A stretch of 64,000 nucleotides of DNA from Metellina segmentata. Taxonomy: Eukaryota; Arthropoda; Arachnida; Araneae; Tetragnathidae. Positions 24,311-36,989 of the stretch are shown here, piece by piece. The stretch spans positions 86,960,377 to 87,024,376 of the forward strand of contig OX375878.1 of the NCBI GenBank assembly GCA_947359465.1, in the 5' to 3' direction. The notes beneath the pieces were generated by a model, which saw only the letters and a list, made by a program, of their open reading frames with translations, ran no database searches and was not told where the DNA came from. Position 1 is the stretch's first letter, and each line of letters opens with the position of its first letter. Made by a program: the position numbers and the translations under genes.

Positions 24311-27300
24311 AATTAGAGGAGAGCAGGAAAAATATATTAAGTGAAAGAGAAGTATGTATTCTACCCTGTGCGTGTCATATTTCATAATAGAAAAAATCTT
24401 CGACATTCATTTAATAAAATTGAAATAAAAGTGAATACCTTCAAAATGTAAAGACACACTTTTTGCAATATTTCATGCTTCCAGATAAAAATAAATTAAT
24501 ACTCCCTTCTTAATACGCATTGGTTTTTTACTAGTGGCTCAGGTTTTTGTTAACGTTTCTAAATCTAGGTAATACGACTCTCCTTATGCGTGCATACGTT
24601 TCCCAAATAACGTCAAATGAACATCAATCCCTTCCAATGTAACAACTGCATAAAACTTCATCAAAACGCTCAGACACGGGCGTCCAGGGCGCAGTTTTTT
24701 AGAAGAACGACCCTGACACCACCGAAGAGCGACACTTTACAAGCCATTCCGCAGGGCCTTCCGAACTTTTATCACCAGGATGTCCTCTCGCTGCAGGCAT
24801 TGTCGTCAAGTTTCGCGCATTAAAATCGTCGCTGGTTCCATTTTAATCTCCCTCCCTCCTCTTCCATCTTTAATAAATAAAGAGTCAGACAAAAAAGTAG
24901 GAACACTTTTCAAGTCAAGTTGGATCGGACAGACGGGAAGTTTGAAGGGAAGCAATAAAATAGCCCTCCCTTCCGAGAGAGAAGGGGACGCATAGACCGA
25001 GAGAGAGAGGGGGGGGGTACGTAAGGATGTCAAGAAGACGCAGGCAGCAGATGTGTCAGTACCTGATTTCCCCTCTTTCTTTGGCACGTTCCCGAGGAGT
25101 ACAGATGGTGAGTGGACGGACATGCACTGCAGTGGAGTTTCTATAGTAGGGCGGCAGTAAGGTGGAAGGATATGGGAGGAAGCTCTGCAGCCACCATGCG
25201 AGCAAAGTGGGAAAACTCTTCTTTCGCTGGCTCTTGATGAAAATAACGCGTAAAAACATTCAGCTTTAGTGAATTTGGTTGTAGTTCAAGTGAGATGGGG
25301 AAGACAACTATGGGACTCATAGAAGATAGTATTTATGGGCAGTTAATATGAAAACACAAATGTGGGAGCCCTCTTCATAATTAATTCATTATCTGGGATC
25401 GAATGGACTTATTACCATGTATACCTATTCCAAACTGTAGGGTTGATTGTTATTTTAACCGTTTAGTGAAACTGATTGTTATTTTAATTGTTTAGAACGA
25501 GAACTACCGAACTCGTTGATGTCGAGTCCCTGAGTTAAAAGGTGTTCTAGAATAGGTGTAAAAATACTGTACAAATATGTGATGTTTGAATGTCTATTTA
25601 TAAACCGTGACTGTGAAGAAAGATATAATCACACTAACTGTGTTTCGGAGCATTAAAAATTTTCCTACGTAAATAATTTTGAATATTTAAAACTTTACTT
25701 ATAGATATCTTTTAGAAAACCTATTACCAAACAGTAGTTAGAAAAATACTTAAACACCAATATATAACTGTACATTCAATCTCTCAGATAAGTTTTAAAG
25801 CTAGTTTTTATCGTAATCCTTAATGAGAATAAGTGTTTTTCATTCGACACTTATAACAACTGATTGCATTGATTGTTTAAAATGTAGAGTGATGCAAATA
25901 AAATAATAACAAATGACTGGGACACTTTGCAAGTGTTTAATTATTACTAGGTGGCTTCTGATTATTTCATCACTTTGTTTAACACTTTATTTGCCAGTTT
26001 TCTTCCATGTTAAATAAACTCCTAAGTTATACGATAACCGAGAATTCTGTGTTTAACTTATAACATTCATTGGTTTAGTAAGGGAATACTGTATATTTAG
26101 AAATTGGATCGATTGAGACGAGTTGAATAATCTTAAAAATAAACAGGATCTTGAACTTTTCTTTGGAATTAGCTATGATGGATCGATAAAAACTACATCA
26201 GTATTCAGTTACATAAAATTAAGGCGTTTTAGATGAGCGTGGAAAAAATTAAAGGTTATGTAAGTATGTGTGGTTCAATCTAAATAGTTCTTAGTCTTTT
26301 GTATAGTAAGGTAACTTGCTAATCTACAATTGTTTAAGAGAGACTATGTCGTAGTTATGTTAATGTTTCATTGATTCGAATATACAAATGACTTAAGAGA
26401 AAAAAAAAGCTCTAAATTGCATCTAAATTTTGTATGAACTGAACCTACTTTTGTATCATTCATTCTGCAAATAGGTACGTGAATAGTGCTTGGATGAGTT
26501 TTCAACAAGGTTTATGTATAGTTACTGCTGAATATATTATATATCTCTTAAGAAAAATTCCTAATATATATGAAAAGTCACAAATTGCAGGTTAAAGTAT
26601 TTGTCAGAACACTATGCCTACTTCATTTTCTGGCTACATTTTTAAGATGAACAGTTTGCAAAGAACAAAATTTACACCATTTTCATATTCATTAAAAAAA
26701 ACCTTCAAGGATTTACTTAAAAATGAATTTTTATTAATTATGTAGTGGGTAAATGCCCAAATAGTCAAAAATAGTTTACTTTATTATGTTTAAAGAAAAC
26801 CAAAATGCCTTCTTTTAAGAGACTATGGTCGTTATTTCACACAAAAATCAGAGACAATCCTTTTGAAGAAATAAAAGACCACTGAAGGTCTTTCCTCCCA
26901 TTCTTTTTCTCTCAATCCGTGCATCCAAGAGGAGGATGCGGACGCAAATAACCTGATTAAATCGACATCCACCCCGAAAAATCGGGACAAGTCTTTCTCA
27001 TTTCTTTCTCGTAGCAAATATCCACTCCCTGCCCCCCCCCCGTACGTCCTACCGACCCCCCAGCTTCCGAGCCCACACCTCTTCCTCATCCCATTTCTAC
27101 ACATCCTTTGTACCGGGTACTCTGTACCTACCTTTACCAACAACAGCGGACACGCGCCACTTGCCATCCGGTCTCCCCATTGGTCGAGCGGCAAAAACGT
27201 CTTCAGGTAAAATAATCTTCCTCCTCTCCCCTTATTCCATCCTTCCTTTATCTTTGGGGTCTTTGTCGTGCACGTAGTGATTTTATATTATATTTCTGGC

Positions 27301-29490
27301 GAGCGAGCGAGCAGATGGCGGGGCATATACCTGCACGCGCCAGATGTCGGGAGACGCGTGGCATCGTCTAAGGTAGCGTGCATTTGCATTCCATTTGATA
27401 TGGTGTTGGCTTTTTTTTACTCCTCAGACGTGTGCACCCGGCGTTCGCAAACAATGTCCACAAACCTTGCATACCTATAGATGAGATTTTCGGTATCCTG
27501 CGACGCAGGTCAATAGGGAGGAATTGAAATTTTTTGTTATTTTTGTCTGTGGCTTTCGAATGAGATTCGTGATCGACGAAGGGAATCGCTGTTTGAGTTT
27601 CATGGAGTCTGGATTTGTTTTGAGCTACCTAGGATTGGGGTTTTGTTTGTACCAATTTTGAGTGTGCGTATGAAGGGAGAGACATTGTTTGCTGAGTTTA
27701 TCGAAGCAAGCAATCGAATCGCTTGGTACTTTTATTCGTGGTTAGGAAACCTTGTGGACTTGAAATGGATGGTGTTTTTATGGGTTCTAATTTTGGCGTA
27801 TAAAATTTTCCCTTGATCTGATACTTAATATCTATTCAGATTTATTTTTCTTTACAAATGCTACATAGAAGCCATCTGCTTAGAATGCAAATTTATGCTC
27901 TATATTTAATTTTAATTCATTCTATAATCTTCACCACTCCAGCATTCGATCGATTAACATGACACAAGACCGTTTTAATAGACTCGTGTGTGTGTGAGTC
28001 AATTTTTATTTTACTCTATAAAATATAGAAATCTTTTCAAAAACAATACGAATATAAATAAATTTCTTTAAAAGAACACTTCCGTTACTCTTATTGATAA
28101 TTATACTCTACACTAACCATTTATACGCGCAATTATATATCCATACGCAACACTCACATATAAGATTTGATGTCCTGTTAACAGTTACGTCGTTAAAAAT
28201 TACTAAGTGCTGTCCTCGAATCTCTCACTTAGGAACTTATCCCTAACAATCGTCAATAGCCCGTTGTGTTATTCCAGTGCGACGTTGATTAAATTACCTA
28301 CCCCTGTTAGTATTTAAATTGAAAAATGACCACTATTTTGTATCTAAGTAAAATCAAAGTTCATAGAATCAATAATAATACCATTAAATGGCTTAAGATT
28401 CTTCCGAGAGGTGTGTTCTATTATTTCTAATACTTTTTGTATAGCAAAACCCATATTATGAGGCATCAGACTCTTCGAAGATAAGCTTTTCTAGGTAAGT
28501 TCACAAGTGTGTGAAGTCCTGATTTATTATTATGTTCTTACATAAAACTATTAATGTCTTAGTATGTGTATGAGCCTATATTTATTGTATCAAACCACTT
28601 ATACTAGCACTTTTTATAAAATTAAACTCATATATAGAGTAACAAAGAAAACAATCCCGATATTGAAAAATGTTGTTTTCTGTATTACTTAGTCCCCTCT
28701 AAGTTTTAACATCTCGTGCGTGCATCAGTTGCAGTCAATTCTTTTATCTTATCCCACGTTATGGAATTTCTGGTAATAATACTTCGACTCCGCGGCAGCA
28801 ATATTCTCTCTGTGATTTCCCATTTTTTAAATAAAAGTGCACCATTTCAGAGTTTGAAATCCACCGAGCGCAGGTGATGAAGACATACCTGCACATTCTT
28901 CGTCAAACTTTCTCGGCGACATCTTTCAGAACAAAGAGCATGTGGCCTTTTCCTCCCCCCTCTCTCTGTGAGAGCAATGCAAGGATCTCTGCGAGGCCAT
29001 GGCAGCAGGCGGCAGATTTGTGCTCGGTCGTAGAACAGCTTGTACTTTGGAATTACGATCGACAGGTTTTCAGCGGATGCAGATGTTCCTCTCTGGAGAG
29101 CCACCAGCTTTTCCCTTCCTCCTCGCATCACAACACCCTGGAAGTTGCAGAGGGGAAGAAACGATAGGAAGAAAAGACGTTCTGGAGCTGCGCGGGGAAA
29201 ACAATCTCCGCGTGGGCTTTGCTGCATTTGGAAGGCTGAGGTATCCAGAATTTAACTGAGGGATATGCAGAGAACCCCTTCTCTAAATGTTAGCTTTTAA
29301 CAAAAAATAAATACTCGAGTTAATTAGGTCTATGTCAATCGAAACTTTGCTAAACCTCTAAATGGAAGAAACGTAGAAAAAGATTTGAAAGTATACAGAC
29401 AAAATAAAAATTTAGAATTAATAACAATTCGATCGGTTATTGAAACAAACGAAGATCCCATGTGCGTGATGAGTGACTATATTTGATTGA
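24311..29490. other. 5.2 kb without a supported gene; three GC-richer islands
   Basis: AT-rich DNA interrupted by GC-richer blocks at about 24660-25240, 26880-27500 and 28860-29230. Open frames up to 126 codons exist in the blocks on both strands. They lack recognisable domains, splice partners or protein-like composition, so I do not call them genes. The islands could be conserved regulatory DNA of Delta (inference). Confidence 0.5.
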
Positions 29491-29497
29491 ATTGAAA

Positions 29498-29720
29498 GGT
29501 TGGTTGGGTTTTTATTGCATCAGGGTCGTATTTGTCCACGCTACGCCAAACACAGCATCAAGTAATGCACCATACATACACAAGAATAATTTTACTAACA
29601 GAGAAGAGAGAGAGAGAAAAAACCACTATCTCAGAAAGGAATCGTAGCTACGCCACCTACAACTCGCAGGTTGCTAACTTAATGAGCATACTCACTGAAC
29701 CAGATGGCCCCGGGTAAGGG
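29498..29720 (-). repeat. tRNA-derived SINE, group B
   Basis: Minus strand: the head carries a box A-like TGGTTCAGTGAGTATG. A short AACCTGCGAGTTGTAGGTGG segment and a degenerate box B (GTAGCTACGATTCCT) follow. The 3' end is the GCATAAA-CCCAACCAACC motif shared by the group. It matches copies at 33.7, 38.1 and 60.3 kb in order of motifs. Confidence 0.7.
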
Positions 29721-29931
29721 ATATAATATAAGAAAAATCGCTTCATAATTAGTTTCTTATCCATCCCGTTTGACGCAGGGACTTATTCAAGAGGAGTGTC
29801 CAAGGGGCAAGAGCTATCATTAAATTTTTTCCGTTAAAAAATAATGAAATACACGTTGAAACCAGTTTCAAATCGAAATCATTCAAGATAAACCGTAGAT
29901 ACAACAAACGCGTCAATACTTATTAATTAAA

Positions 29932-30048
29932 ATTATTATTTTCTGAATGTGAGAATTTTTAAGAAATTATTTTCTGAATGTCTGACTATTAAATTATTTT
30001 CTGAATATCTGAATATGAAATTATTTTCTGAATATTCTGAAAATAATT
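29932..30048. repeat. Short tandem repeat, AAATTATTTTCTGAAT unit
   Basis: Four copies of AAATTATTTTCTGAAT with variable spacers at roughly 30-bp intervals. Confidence 0.7.
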
Positions 30049-30184
30049 TTTCGTTTATTAATTTAACTAACTGTCTATCTTAAGTAAAACCATTTCATTT
30101 CAACAAAGTGTGATAAACTGGTCCTCATGGAGATAAAGAGAGATTCGGGTATCTCTTTCATTTGTTAACCATCAAGTTAACGTT

Positions 30185-30270
30185 CCTGGTGGATGTATCG
30201 AGGAAGTACCTGAGATACTGAGGTAAAAGTGACCATACCTTTTGATGGACGAGATATCTTGTCGAAAGCA
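30185..30270. repeat. Fragment of the GACGAGATATC hairpin MITE family
   Basis: Begins CCTGGTGG and reaches TTTTGATGGACGAGATATC, the same order of motifs as the copies at 15292-15448 (reverse orientation) and 36429 onward. Only about half of the element is present. Confidence 0.5.
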
Positions 30271-30602
30271 GTTGGAGGAAAGAAGAAAAGAAAATTGAAG
30301 CTATAAACAAATAAGAGTTAACATTCAAAAGTGCAAACTTAAGATGTGATGTTACATAAAATGTATGGTGTGGGCCAAATGGCACTGCTACCTCCCGAGA
30401 AGGTGATGGATGGGTTATAAAGCGAAATAATCTCACGAAGAGCTTTCTTTGTGAGGTATTCAAGTATTTAACAAAACAGAAAAATAATGTTAATAAACGT
30501 GATTATATAAAATTATAATATAAAGGTCCTTTTGGCGTAAAGGAATTTCATAGAATTGGGAGACTCCTTCGATTCTTGTGTATCTCCCCAGTCATATTTA
30601 TT

Positions 30603-30650
30603 ATTACAGGCCAATTACCCCAGTCAGACATGGGGTAATTGGCCTGTAAT
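30603..30650. repeat. Perfect 20-bp hairpin
   Basis: ATTACAGGCCAATTACCCCA (30603-30622), an 8-base loop, then its exact reverse complement (30631-30650). CCCCAGT and ACTGGGG lie further out, so the fold may extend imperfectly. Confidence 0.9.
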
Positions 30651-30960
30651 CACAATTCAAATTACTGGGGAAATATTCTATCACACGCTTCTGCACACTA
30701 TTTCTTTTAATAGTTTTTTTTCACTCTTAAAAAAGTTTCACGCAGTTTCAACACTCCCGAATTGATTCAATATGCATGTGTATTTTTTGCATTAAGTAGT
30801 CTCTTCCATGGTTCAGCATTTGTGTTATGTATTGGTGTTATGTTATATTTTTGCAACATGTCACACCCTTTGTCATACTTCCATGTCATAGGGATTTACG
30901 TATTGCCTGTCTTATATTATTGCGAATAATTACAGAAATTTACAATTTTGAATTATAATT

Positions 30961-31168
<208 letters not shown>

Positions 31169-31529
31169 CTTATTTTAGCTTAGCCATTTGGCCCACACCA
31201 TACATTTTATGTAGCACCACACCTTAAGTTTGCACTTTTGAATGTTAACTCTTATTTGTTTATAGCTTCATTTGCACATAACCAAGAAATATACCCAGGA
31301 AGAAATCGGACCTGTACCGCCTACCACTAGCAAGAAACTGCTAGATCATGGAGCAGAACTTTACCCGTGAATTCATTTTATAAGAGGTTTGTGAGACAGA
31401 CAAACCCACTGAACACCAATCGATAATGTTTTCAAATCTAAGAAAATTGAATTTTTCAGCGAATTCCTATATATGAGTGATTTTCCGAAATTCCAATACT
31501 TCTGAATGAGTTGCATGTTTTTAAACTGT

Positions 31530-31905
31530 GGGGCCGGTGACTGCCGGGGTGAAAGTCCCAGCCCGAGGTGAAAGTGCCGTTTAATTGCGTGCCCGCTGTT
31601 TTGTCCACCTTTCTTCCTCATTAGGGATGTGGGTCCACGCGTCCGAGGAGAGACGCGTGGCACTCAAGACAAGACGGCCTGCCGGCCGGACGGAGGGTCA
31701 GAGCGAAAGGGGCAGGTGACGCGAAACTTCTGCAACTTCCTGTGCGAAGGAAGGCCTAGGGGCCAACGGAGCGCGCGTATGTCATCCTGTTGTTTTAGCC
31801 AGAGACACACGCGCCCCTGTCCCGCACCTGGCGGCCGGCGCGTGCCATCTGATGGCTCCTACCGAGGGCCAGCGTCTCAAGGAAGACGGAAAACCGATTC
31901 ATTCA
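31530..31905. other. CpG- and GC-rich island in intergenic DNA
   Basis: A sharp compositional change from the AT-rich surroundings, with many CG dinucleotides. It contains a 9-bp hairpin (CCACGCGTC/GACGCGTGG, 31632-31657) and E-boxes CAGGTG (near 31712), CACCTG (near 31824) and CATCTG. No protein domain is visible in any frame. It could be a distal promoter, an enhancer or an insertion from elsewhere. Confidence 0.5.
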
Positions 31906-32055
31906 ATTAGCAAGATTCGGGATCTGTTGTGAAAATATTTCATTTGGCATTGCGTCAGTGGTGCGGTGCTCAAGGGCGACATGGGGTCGCCCTTCGTCTC
32001 CGGCGTACGGCATAGGGGCTCACGGATTGCCTATCTTATATTATTAATGACACAA

Positions 32056-32270
32056 GCCAACCAACCGGTAGAGTGGTTAAGGTGTTAACTTCTAGATCGG
32101 AAGGTTCCTGGTTCGAATCCGGGTCAGCGTATGGTGTAGAGTGCACTTTAATTCTATCGTGGCCGAAAGTCCTCACGTTGGGTTGGTGTGGTAGTTTGGA
32201 GAGTGGGGTGTCAGCTCAGGTGTCGTCTCGTCATCTGACCGTGGTTCAAAATTACGTGGCGATACACCGA
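32056..32270 (+). repeat. tRNA-derived SINE, group A (variant 3' end)
   Basis: The tRNA-like head has box A TAGAGTGGTTAAGG and box B GGTTCGAATCC. The conserved body follows: TTTGGAGAGTGGGGTG, GTCAGCTCAGGTG and CATCTGACCGTGGTTCAAAA. After AATTACG the sequence departs from the copy at 32.5 kb, so the 3' tail differs. Confidence 0.8.
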
Positions 32271-32441
32271 ATGGCTTAGGCTGGGACGGTGGTAACTACT
32301 CAGTTTGCCCCATTACAGTCTCATGGCATATGAGAACACCTGCCGACCATCTTAAAATTGCATGGCTCAGGAACATTGCATGTAACAAGGGTTCGAGGGT
32401 TCAATTAACTAACAAGGTGAGATTCATTGAAAATCATTAGG

Positions 32442-32769
32442 TAATGTTAATTTTTAGTTAACGTCGTACTAGAGCAACACAACGGGCTATTGACGACGGT
32501 CCGGGATCAATCCCTTAAGGGAAAGATCCGAGGGCAACACCTCGTAATTTTGAACCACGGTCAGATGACGAAGAAACACCTGAGCTGGCACCCCACTCTC
32601 CAAACTTCCACACCAACCCAACATGACGACTTTCGGCCACGAGAGATTTAAGGTGCACCAGTCGCCTCTACACCATACGGTTACAAACATCCATGCCCGG
32701 ACCCGGATTCGAATCAGGAACCTTCCAATCTAGAGGCTAACACCTTAACCACAATGCCGGTTTGTCGGC
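32442..32769 (-). repeat. tRNA-derived SINE, group A, full length with target-site duplication
   Basis: 328-bp copy flanked by TGAAAATCATTAGG (32428-32441) and TGAAAATCATCAGG (32770-32783), a 14-bp target-site duplication with one change. The head on minus reads box A GTGGTTAAGG then box B GATTCGAATCC. It lies about 170 bp from the plus-strand copy at 32056 in inverted orientation, so the pair could fold back. Confidence 0.88.
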
Positions 32770-32783
32770 TGAAAATCATCAGG

Positions 32784-33639
32784 ACTTGATTATCCTAAGA
32801 GATTAAGAAAAGGACCTTTTTTCACCTTGCATGATGTATATATCTATTTATAATGTAACCTAGTATAATGATTTAATGTTTATACTGTATAGATGTAAGG
32901 ATGTATATATGTAATGTGCTCTAACATTCTGTTTTGACACGTCACCTTGGTTGTCATGCTGTACTCATTCCACCACACTCATTTAAACTGATACAATGTC
33001 TCACGACACTAGGCATGGGAGTGTGTGTTGGTATTAGTTAGTTACTTGAATTAGGAATGACACAAAGACAATACTTCGGGTGGTTGTAGGTTTTAAGGCG
33101 CAAGGATCAAATTTTTCAAGCTGTGACAAACAGAGGACGCCAAGTAAAAAATGTCGCTTAATAACATAGGAAGTTTAAAGTAGAAGTCCTTACACGAACA
33201 ATATCCGTAGCAAAATGAGTTTTGTTATCATGTTTCCCATACAATTGCTAGGGTCGTGATAGCCAAGTTGGTATTGAGGTTTTAGAAGCAATGGCCATAT
33301 TTGTCCAAGCTGCGACAAAAACAAGACAACGTCATGTAAACAAATGTCGTTAAAGGGGAAAAAAAGAAGGGTTAGGGAATAGAGTAGTGGGATCAGAACA
33401 GGAAAAGATCGCTTTGGTATTCCGGAAGCGGGACCCCGTGTTTACTAAAAACAGTAAATTCCGTGGAAAATGAAAAGATCATTAGAGTTAAACGGGTTCA
33501 TGAAGCACATACACACTTAAATGAGATGTGCCTCTGAAGGTCAAAGTCACAACGTATTCGAATAGTTTTACCATACAGAACATAGAATTCAAGGAATAAG
33601 TGAAAACAGATCTTGAATTCTACTGTAGGAATACTTCGT
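32784..33639. repeat. Two degenerate direct repeats resembling SINE group B
   Basis: Two related stretches (about 33077-33155 and 33265-33350) share the order GGTTTTA, a TTTTTC/TTTGTC-AAGCTG-GACAAA core and AAATGTCG, about 185 bp apart. They resemble the 3' part of group B SINEs on minus. The rest holds nothing recognisable. Confidence 0.4.
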
Positions 33640-33647
33640 GGAGCCAC

Positions 33648-33845
33648 CGTAATTCAGAGGGTTTGCCCACTGCGCTAGCAACCTGCGATTTTTAGGCGTC
33701 GCAGGTTCGATTTCTCTCTGAATGTATTTTTCGCTTATGGGTCAGTGAAACTTTCCTCATTTGCGTGTATAGCCATTTACTTGACATTGTCTTGTGTTTG
33801 GCGTAGTTGACCAATTATGACCTTTTAAAACCCGACCAACCATCT
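33648..33845 (+). repeat. tRNA-derived SINE, group B
   Basis: The head carries TAATTCAGAGGG (box A-like), CACTGCGCTAGCAACCTGCG and box B GCAGGTTCGATTTC. The body runs to AAAACCCGACCAACCATC, the common 3' terminus of this group. Confidence 0.75.
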
Positions 33846-33849
33846 TAGA

Positions 33850-35680
33850 AGATAGCTAAATAGAGTATAACTGATAAGTGGTTCTTAGTCAATTTAAATA
33901 ATACAGAAACAGTAGCGTTTGCTAACAACTGGGATAACGATTAGTAATTAGTTACGTCCACTGATATTATTTGCAAAGCCTGAGAGGTTCTTTGTATTCA
34001 AATTATTAAGATAGAAGATATGAATAATTTTGGTTTCTGCTGATTTTTATGAAAGCTTTTTGTGCGAACTTGAAGAGGTGATAGTCAAGTACCAAATTTA
34101 AAGTTTGAGAGCTTCTAACTTCATTCAAAGTTTTAATATTACGTTTCGTAGAACATTTTATTTATACAGCTTTGAGTTTAAGCTATTAACATTCCTTTGA
34201 TATACCATATTAAATGTTCATCCTTTTGGACACGTAAGTGTTAAACATTCACTAAAACAGCTTTTAAAGATGCAGGTAATCATAATGCAGAGCCGTATTT
34301 CCAACAAGCTCACACCCATTTTCATTAAAGAGAATCAAATGGTGTTTCAAGCATTCACTATTCGCTTAATCTCACAGAGCTCAACACCTTGGATGGCTAA
34401 AAGGCAATTCCCTTTCTAGCCTTAACTAAACACAGGAGGCAAGGTGAAGCGGGAAAAAAAAGAAGTGATGTTAACCTGTGGGAAACATGACGGATCATAT
34501 AGCATGGAGTGGGAATCTTCCCATGAAGTTACCTCTTGTCCAACATTTAAAAGGCACTTTCTTCCGCAGAATCTTTTCACACCACATCTCTTTCGCGGAA
34601 CAATTGCGAGAGTTGCCCAAATGCTCCATGAAAAAACAACCACCCCGAATTCCCTTTCTTTTTTTACTCCATCTAAAGACTGCGATGAATCGCTGATGAC
34701 CACATTCGAAACCTAAAGGGGGTGTTAATGACTTCATAGAAGGGGGATGGCAGGATCTAAATGATCCGTGACTCCTGGTAACCAAAAGGGAACTAAGAGA
34801 AGGTTTTTATTTTCCGATTCTCTTTGCTCGCGCTTGCAGCAAATTTAAGGTTGATCAGGGAAAAAATGCGCCTTTTTTCAACAAGTAAACGAAGAAACTG
34901 GAAACCATAAAGAAAAGAAAGACCAAAAAGGAAAAGGTACAACAAGATTATAGTGCTCAGTTCCGCTCAAAAGGTGTGAGGATGCTTGATGGTCCTTTGG
35001 TAAATTAAGAGTGGTTTGTGAAGATCGTTATGATCTAATACCTATTGAGATAAAGAGCGAAATGGTTGTATTTTCACATGCCGTAAAGATATCTCTTGCT
35101 TTTCTTTTGTGTACTGGAGATGAAATTAGACGGATATGAATGGGGTTTTCAGAACTGAGAGGTGGAACGTCTAACATTTTTCTTTCTCAGAATTCAGCAT
35201 TTGAACAACGCATTACAAGTAAAAGAATCTGATTTGACTCATAAGCTGCTTAGTGAGTGGTTGATTTTAATCTCACGTTTACTTATTTTCATTTTTAACA
35301 CAGTGATTCCATTTGATGTCAGGTTGTTTGATTGAGTCTAGTGTTGTTTAAATAAAGTTATGGGAAGAAAGTAATTTGGGTATATTACACTAGAGATTTA
35401 AACACGGTGTAACCTTGCTAGAATTGAAAGGAATTATTTTGCTGGTTCTTATAAAACGTAATATCAGGACTTATTGCTTGAACAGAGTTATATCCAAAGA
35501 AGCTTCAAGACAGTGAACTTCAAAGGAAGCTGTTTGAAGAAGTGCTTACCATTAAAAAATTCGAATATTTCAATAGATAAATGATTACTTTGTGACGTAA
35601 TTTGATCGCTTAGAGAACTCATTTTCCAAGCTTTACCATCTTTCAAAAATATTCTACTCACAATTTTTAGAAGTTTTATA
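33850..35680. other. AT-rich DNA, no gene seen
   Basis: A moderately GC-rich patch at 34420-34800 gives open frames on both strands without domain features. It includes a Su(H)-like TGTGGGAA at 34477-34484. Otherwise featureless. Confidence 0.4.
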
Positions 35681-35683
35681 AAC

Positions 35684-35729
35684 ATATCGCACTCCGGCAA
35701 GAAAAGTGACACAACTCAAAATTGCAGAA

Positions 35730-35771
<42 letters not shown>

Positions 35772-35978
35772 CATCAACTTAAAGAATACTATAAAACTTA
35801 TATTGATATAGTATAAACTTTAAAATTTTAGGAAAGTATTTATGGTGGTAACTTCTATTATATTCTATAGAATAGTAATATAACACGCTGGGGCACCTCA
35901 TACATATTTTTTCAATGACATAACATCAAAAATTTCTTTTTTTTTTCTTGTGTCACTTTTCTTGCCGGAGTACGATAT
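35684..35978. repeat. Inverted repeat (31-bp arms) enclosing a (TA)n tract
   Basis: Arms 35684-35714 and 35948-35978, sharing ACTCCGGCAAGAAAAGTGAC, match at 30 of 31 bases in inverted orientation. Between them is a (TA)18-type run (about 35735-35770). This is the same design as the larger structure at 30.3-31.3 kb but with unrelated arm sequence. Confidence 0.85.
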
Positions 35979-36428
35979 ATTTTATCAGTAAATTACAAAA
36001 AAAAATACCGAAATTAATTCTGAATTACTTAATCTTTGGTTTTTAATCAGAAGCCACAAAATCTGTGTATACATGTTACTAAAATTACTGCTCTATTTAC
36101 AATTAAATAATTGCGAGATTGATCAGAGCAACACTTGCAATTATGTGCTTTTCGATTACGTATTTCATATTTTATGAATTATATATTTCTAAAATTGGTG
36201 CCATTTGGGTTAGATTTTAATACAAAAGAAAAATCTGATTTTTATATACACGTGCAAAAATAAAAAATTGACTTCGTACTAACTTTTTTTTCTCTACGGA
36301 TTTCGATTAGGATAGGTTTTTAAGAAGGAAGGAAGGGTCCAATATTATATAAATACTTTTAGCTTCCACGCAACATCTAAGCTCTTTCAAAATTTAAGCG
36401 GATTTGATTTTGATGGAATGATATGAAC

Positions 36429-36985
36429 CCTGGTGGCTGTCTCGACTGTGGATATCTCTTCATTGTCAAATCTGACCAGATCTTGATGGACGAAATATAT
36501 CGTCACTAGAAAAATCTGACAAGACCCATCGTCATCATAAAAAAATAGACAGCATCTTAATGACGATCTATCTCGTCCTCAAACCCCTTTTAACAGAATT
36601 CGACTGTCCCAGAAATATCACATCCACTATTGCCAGGCTTAGAACTGAACATTATAAGGGCATGAAGATCCATCCGGACAAAACAAGAACCTATGCCCAT
36701 TGTAAAAACTGCCCCGAAGTCCAACTCACGCCCAACCACATCTGGGAATGCCCAACTGTTGCGGTGAATCTTTTGAAGATTGGAATGGTTTCACTCAGGG
36801 ACCCATTACGGGAGATCCTCTACAGCTGGGATGCACCAACATTGGCAGAGGCTGTGACCAATGCTTTTGATGGAATCTAGACCGCTTCCCCACTACAATA
36901 TTGCTTGGACACGCGAACAACAACATATCTCGTCCTCAGCGAAATTGGACGATATATCTCGCCGAAAACACTCGAAGGGATAAAT
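36429..36985. mobile_element. Hairpin-MITE sequence bracketing a retrotransposon fragment
   Basis: The left part begins CCTGGTGGCTGTCTCGAC and contains CCAGATCTTGATGGACGAAA, matching the reverse of the intron-3 MITE (15292-15448). The right part has ATATCTCGTC (36927-36936) and GACGATATATCTCGCC near 36950. In between lies a retrotransposon-derived open frame. Either the fragment was captured by, or inserted into, a member of this family. Confidence 0.45.
36588..36880 (+). pseudogene. Non-LTR retrotransposon C-terminal fragment
   Basis: The open frame ending at the TAG 36878-36880 reads TEFDCPRNITSTIARLRTEH, then HYKGMKIHPDKTRTYAHC, and then a zinc-knuckle-like CKNCPEVQLTPNHIWECP (C-x2-C-x7-H-x4-C). 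It resembles the tail that follows the RNase H domain in many arthropod (notably spider) non-LTR retrotransposon polyproteins, as I remember them. No reverse transcriptase or RNase H catalytic part is present, so it is a fragment of about 100 codons. The first residues of the longer frame (from 36560) belong to the neighbouring repeat. Confidence 0.65.
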
Positions 36986-36989
36986 AATG

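Noticed and set aside
24003..24406. 137-codon Leu/Ser/Phe-rich minus frame resembling a membrane protein
   Set aside because: Translation of a purine-rich 64-bp tandem repeat.
26832..27194. 120-codon minus-strand frame in a GC-rich block
   Set aside because: Composition not protein-like and no domain or splice partner; probably non-coding island DNA.
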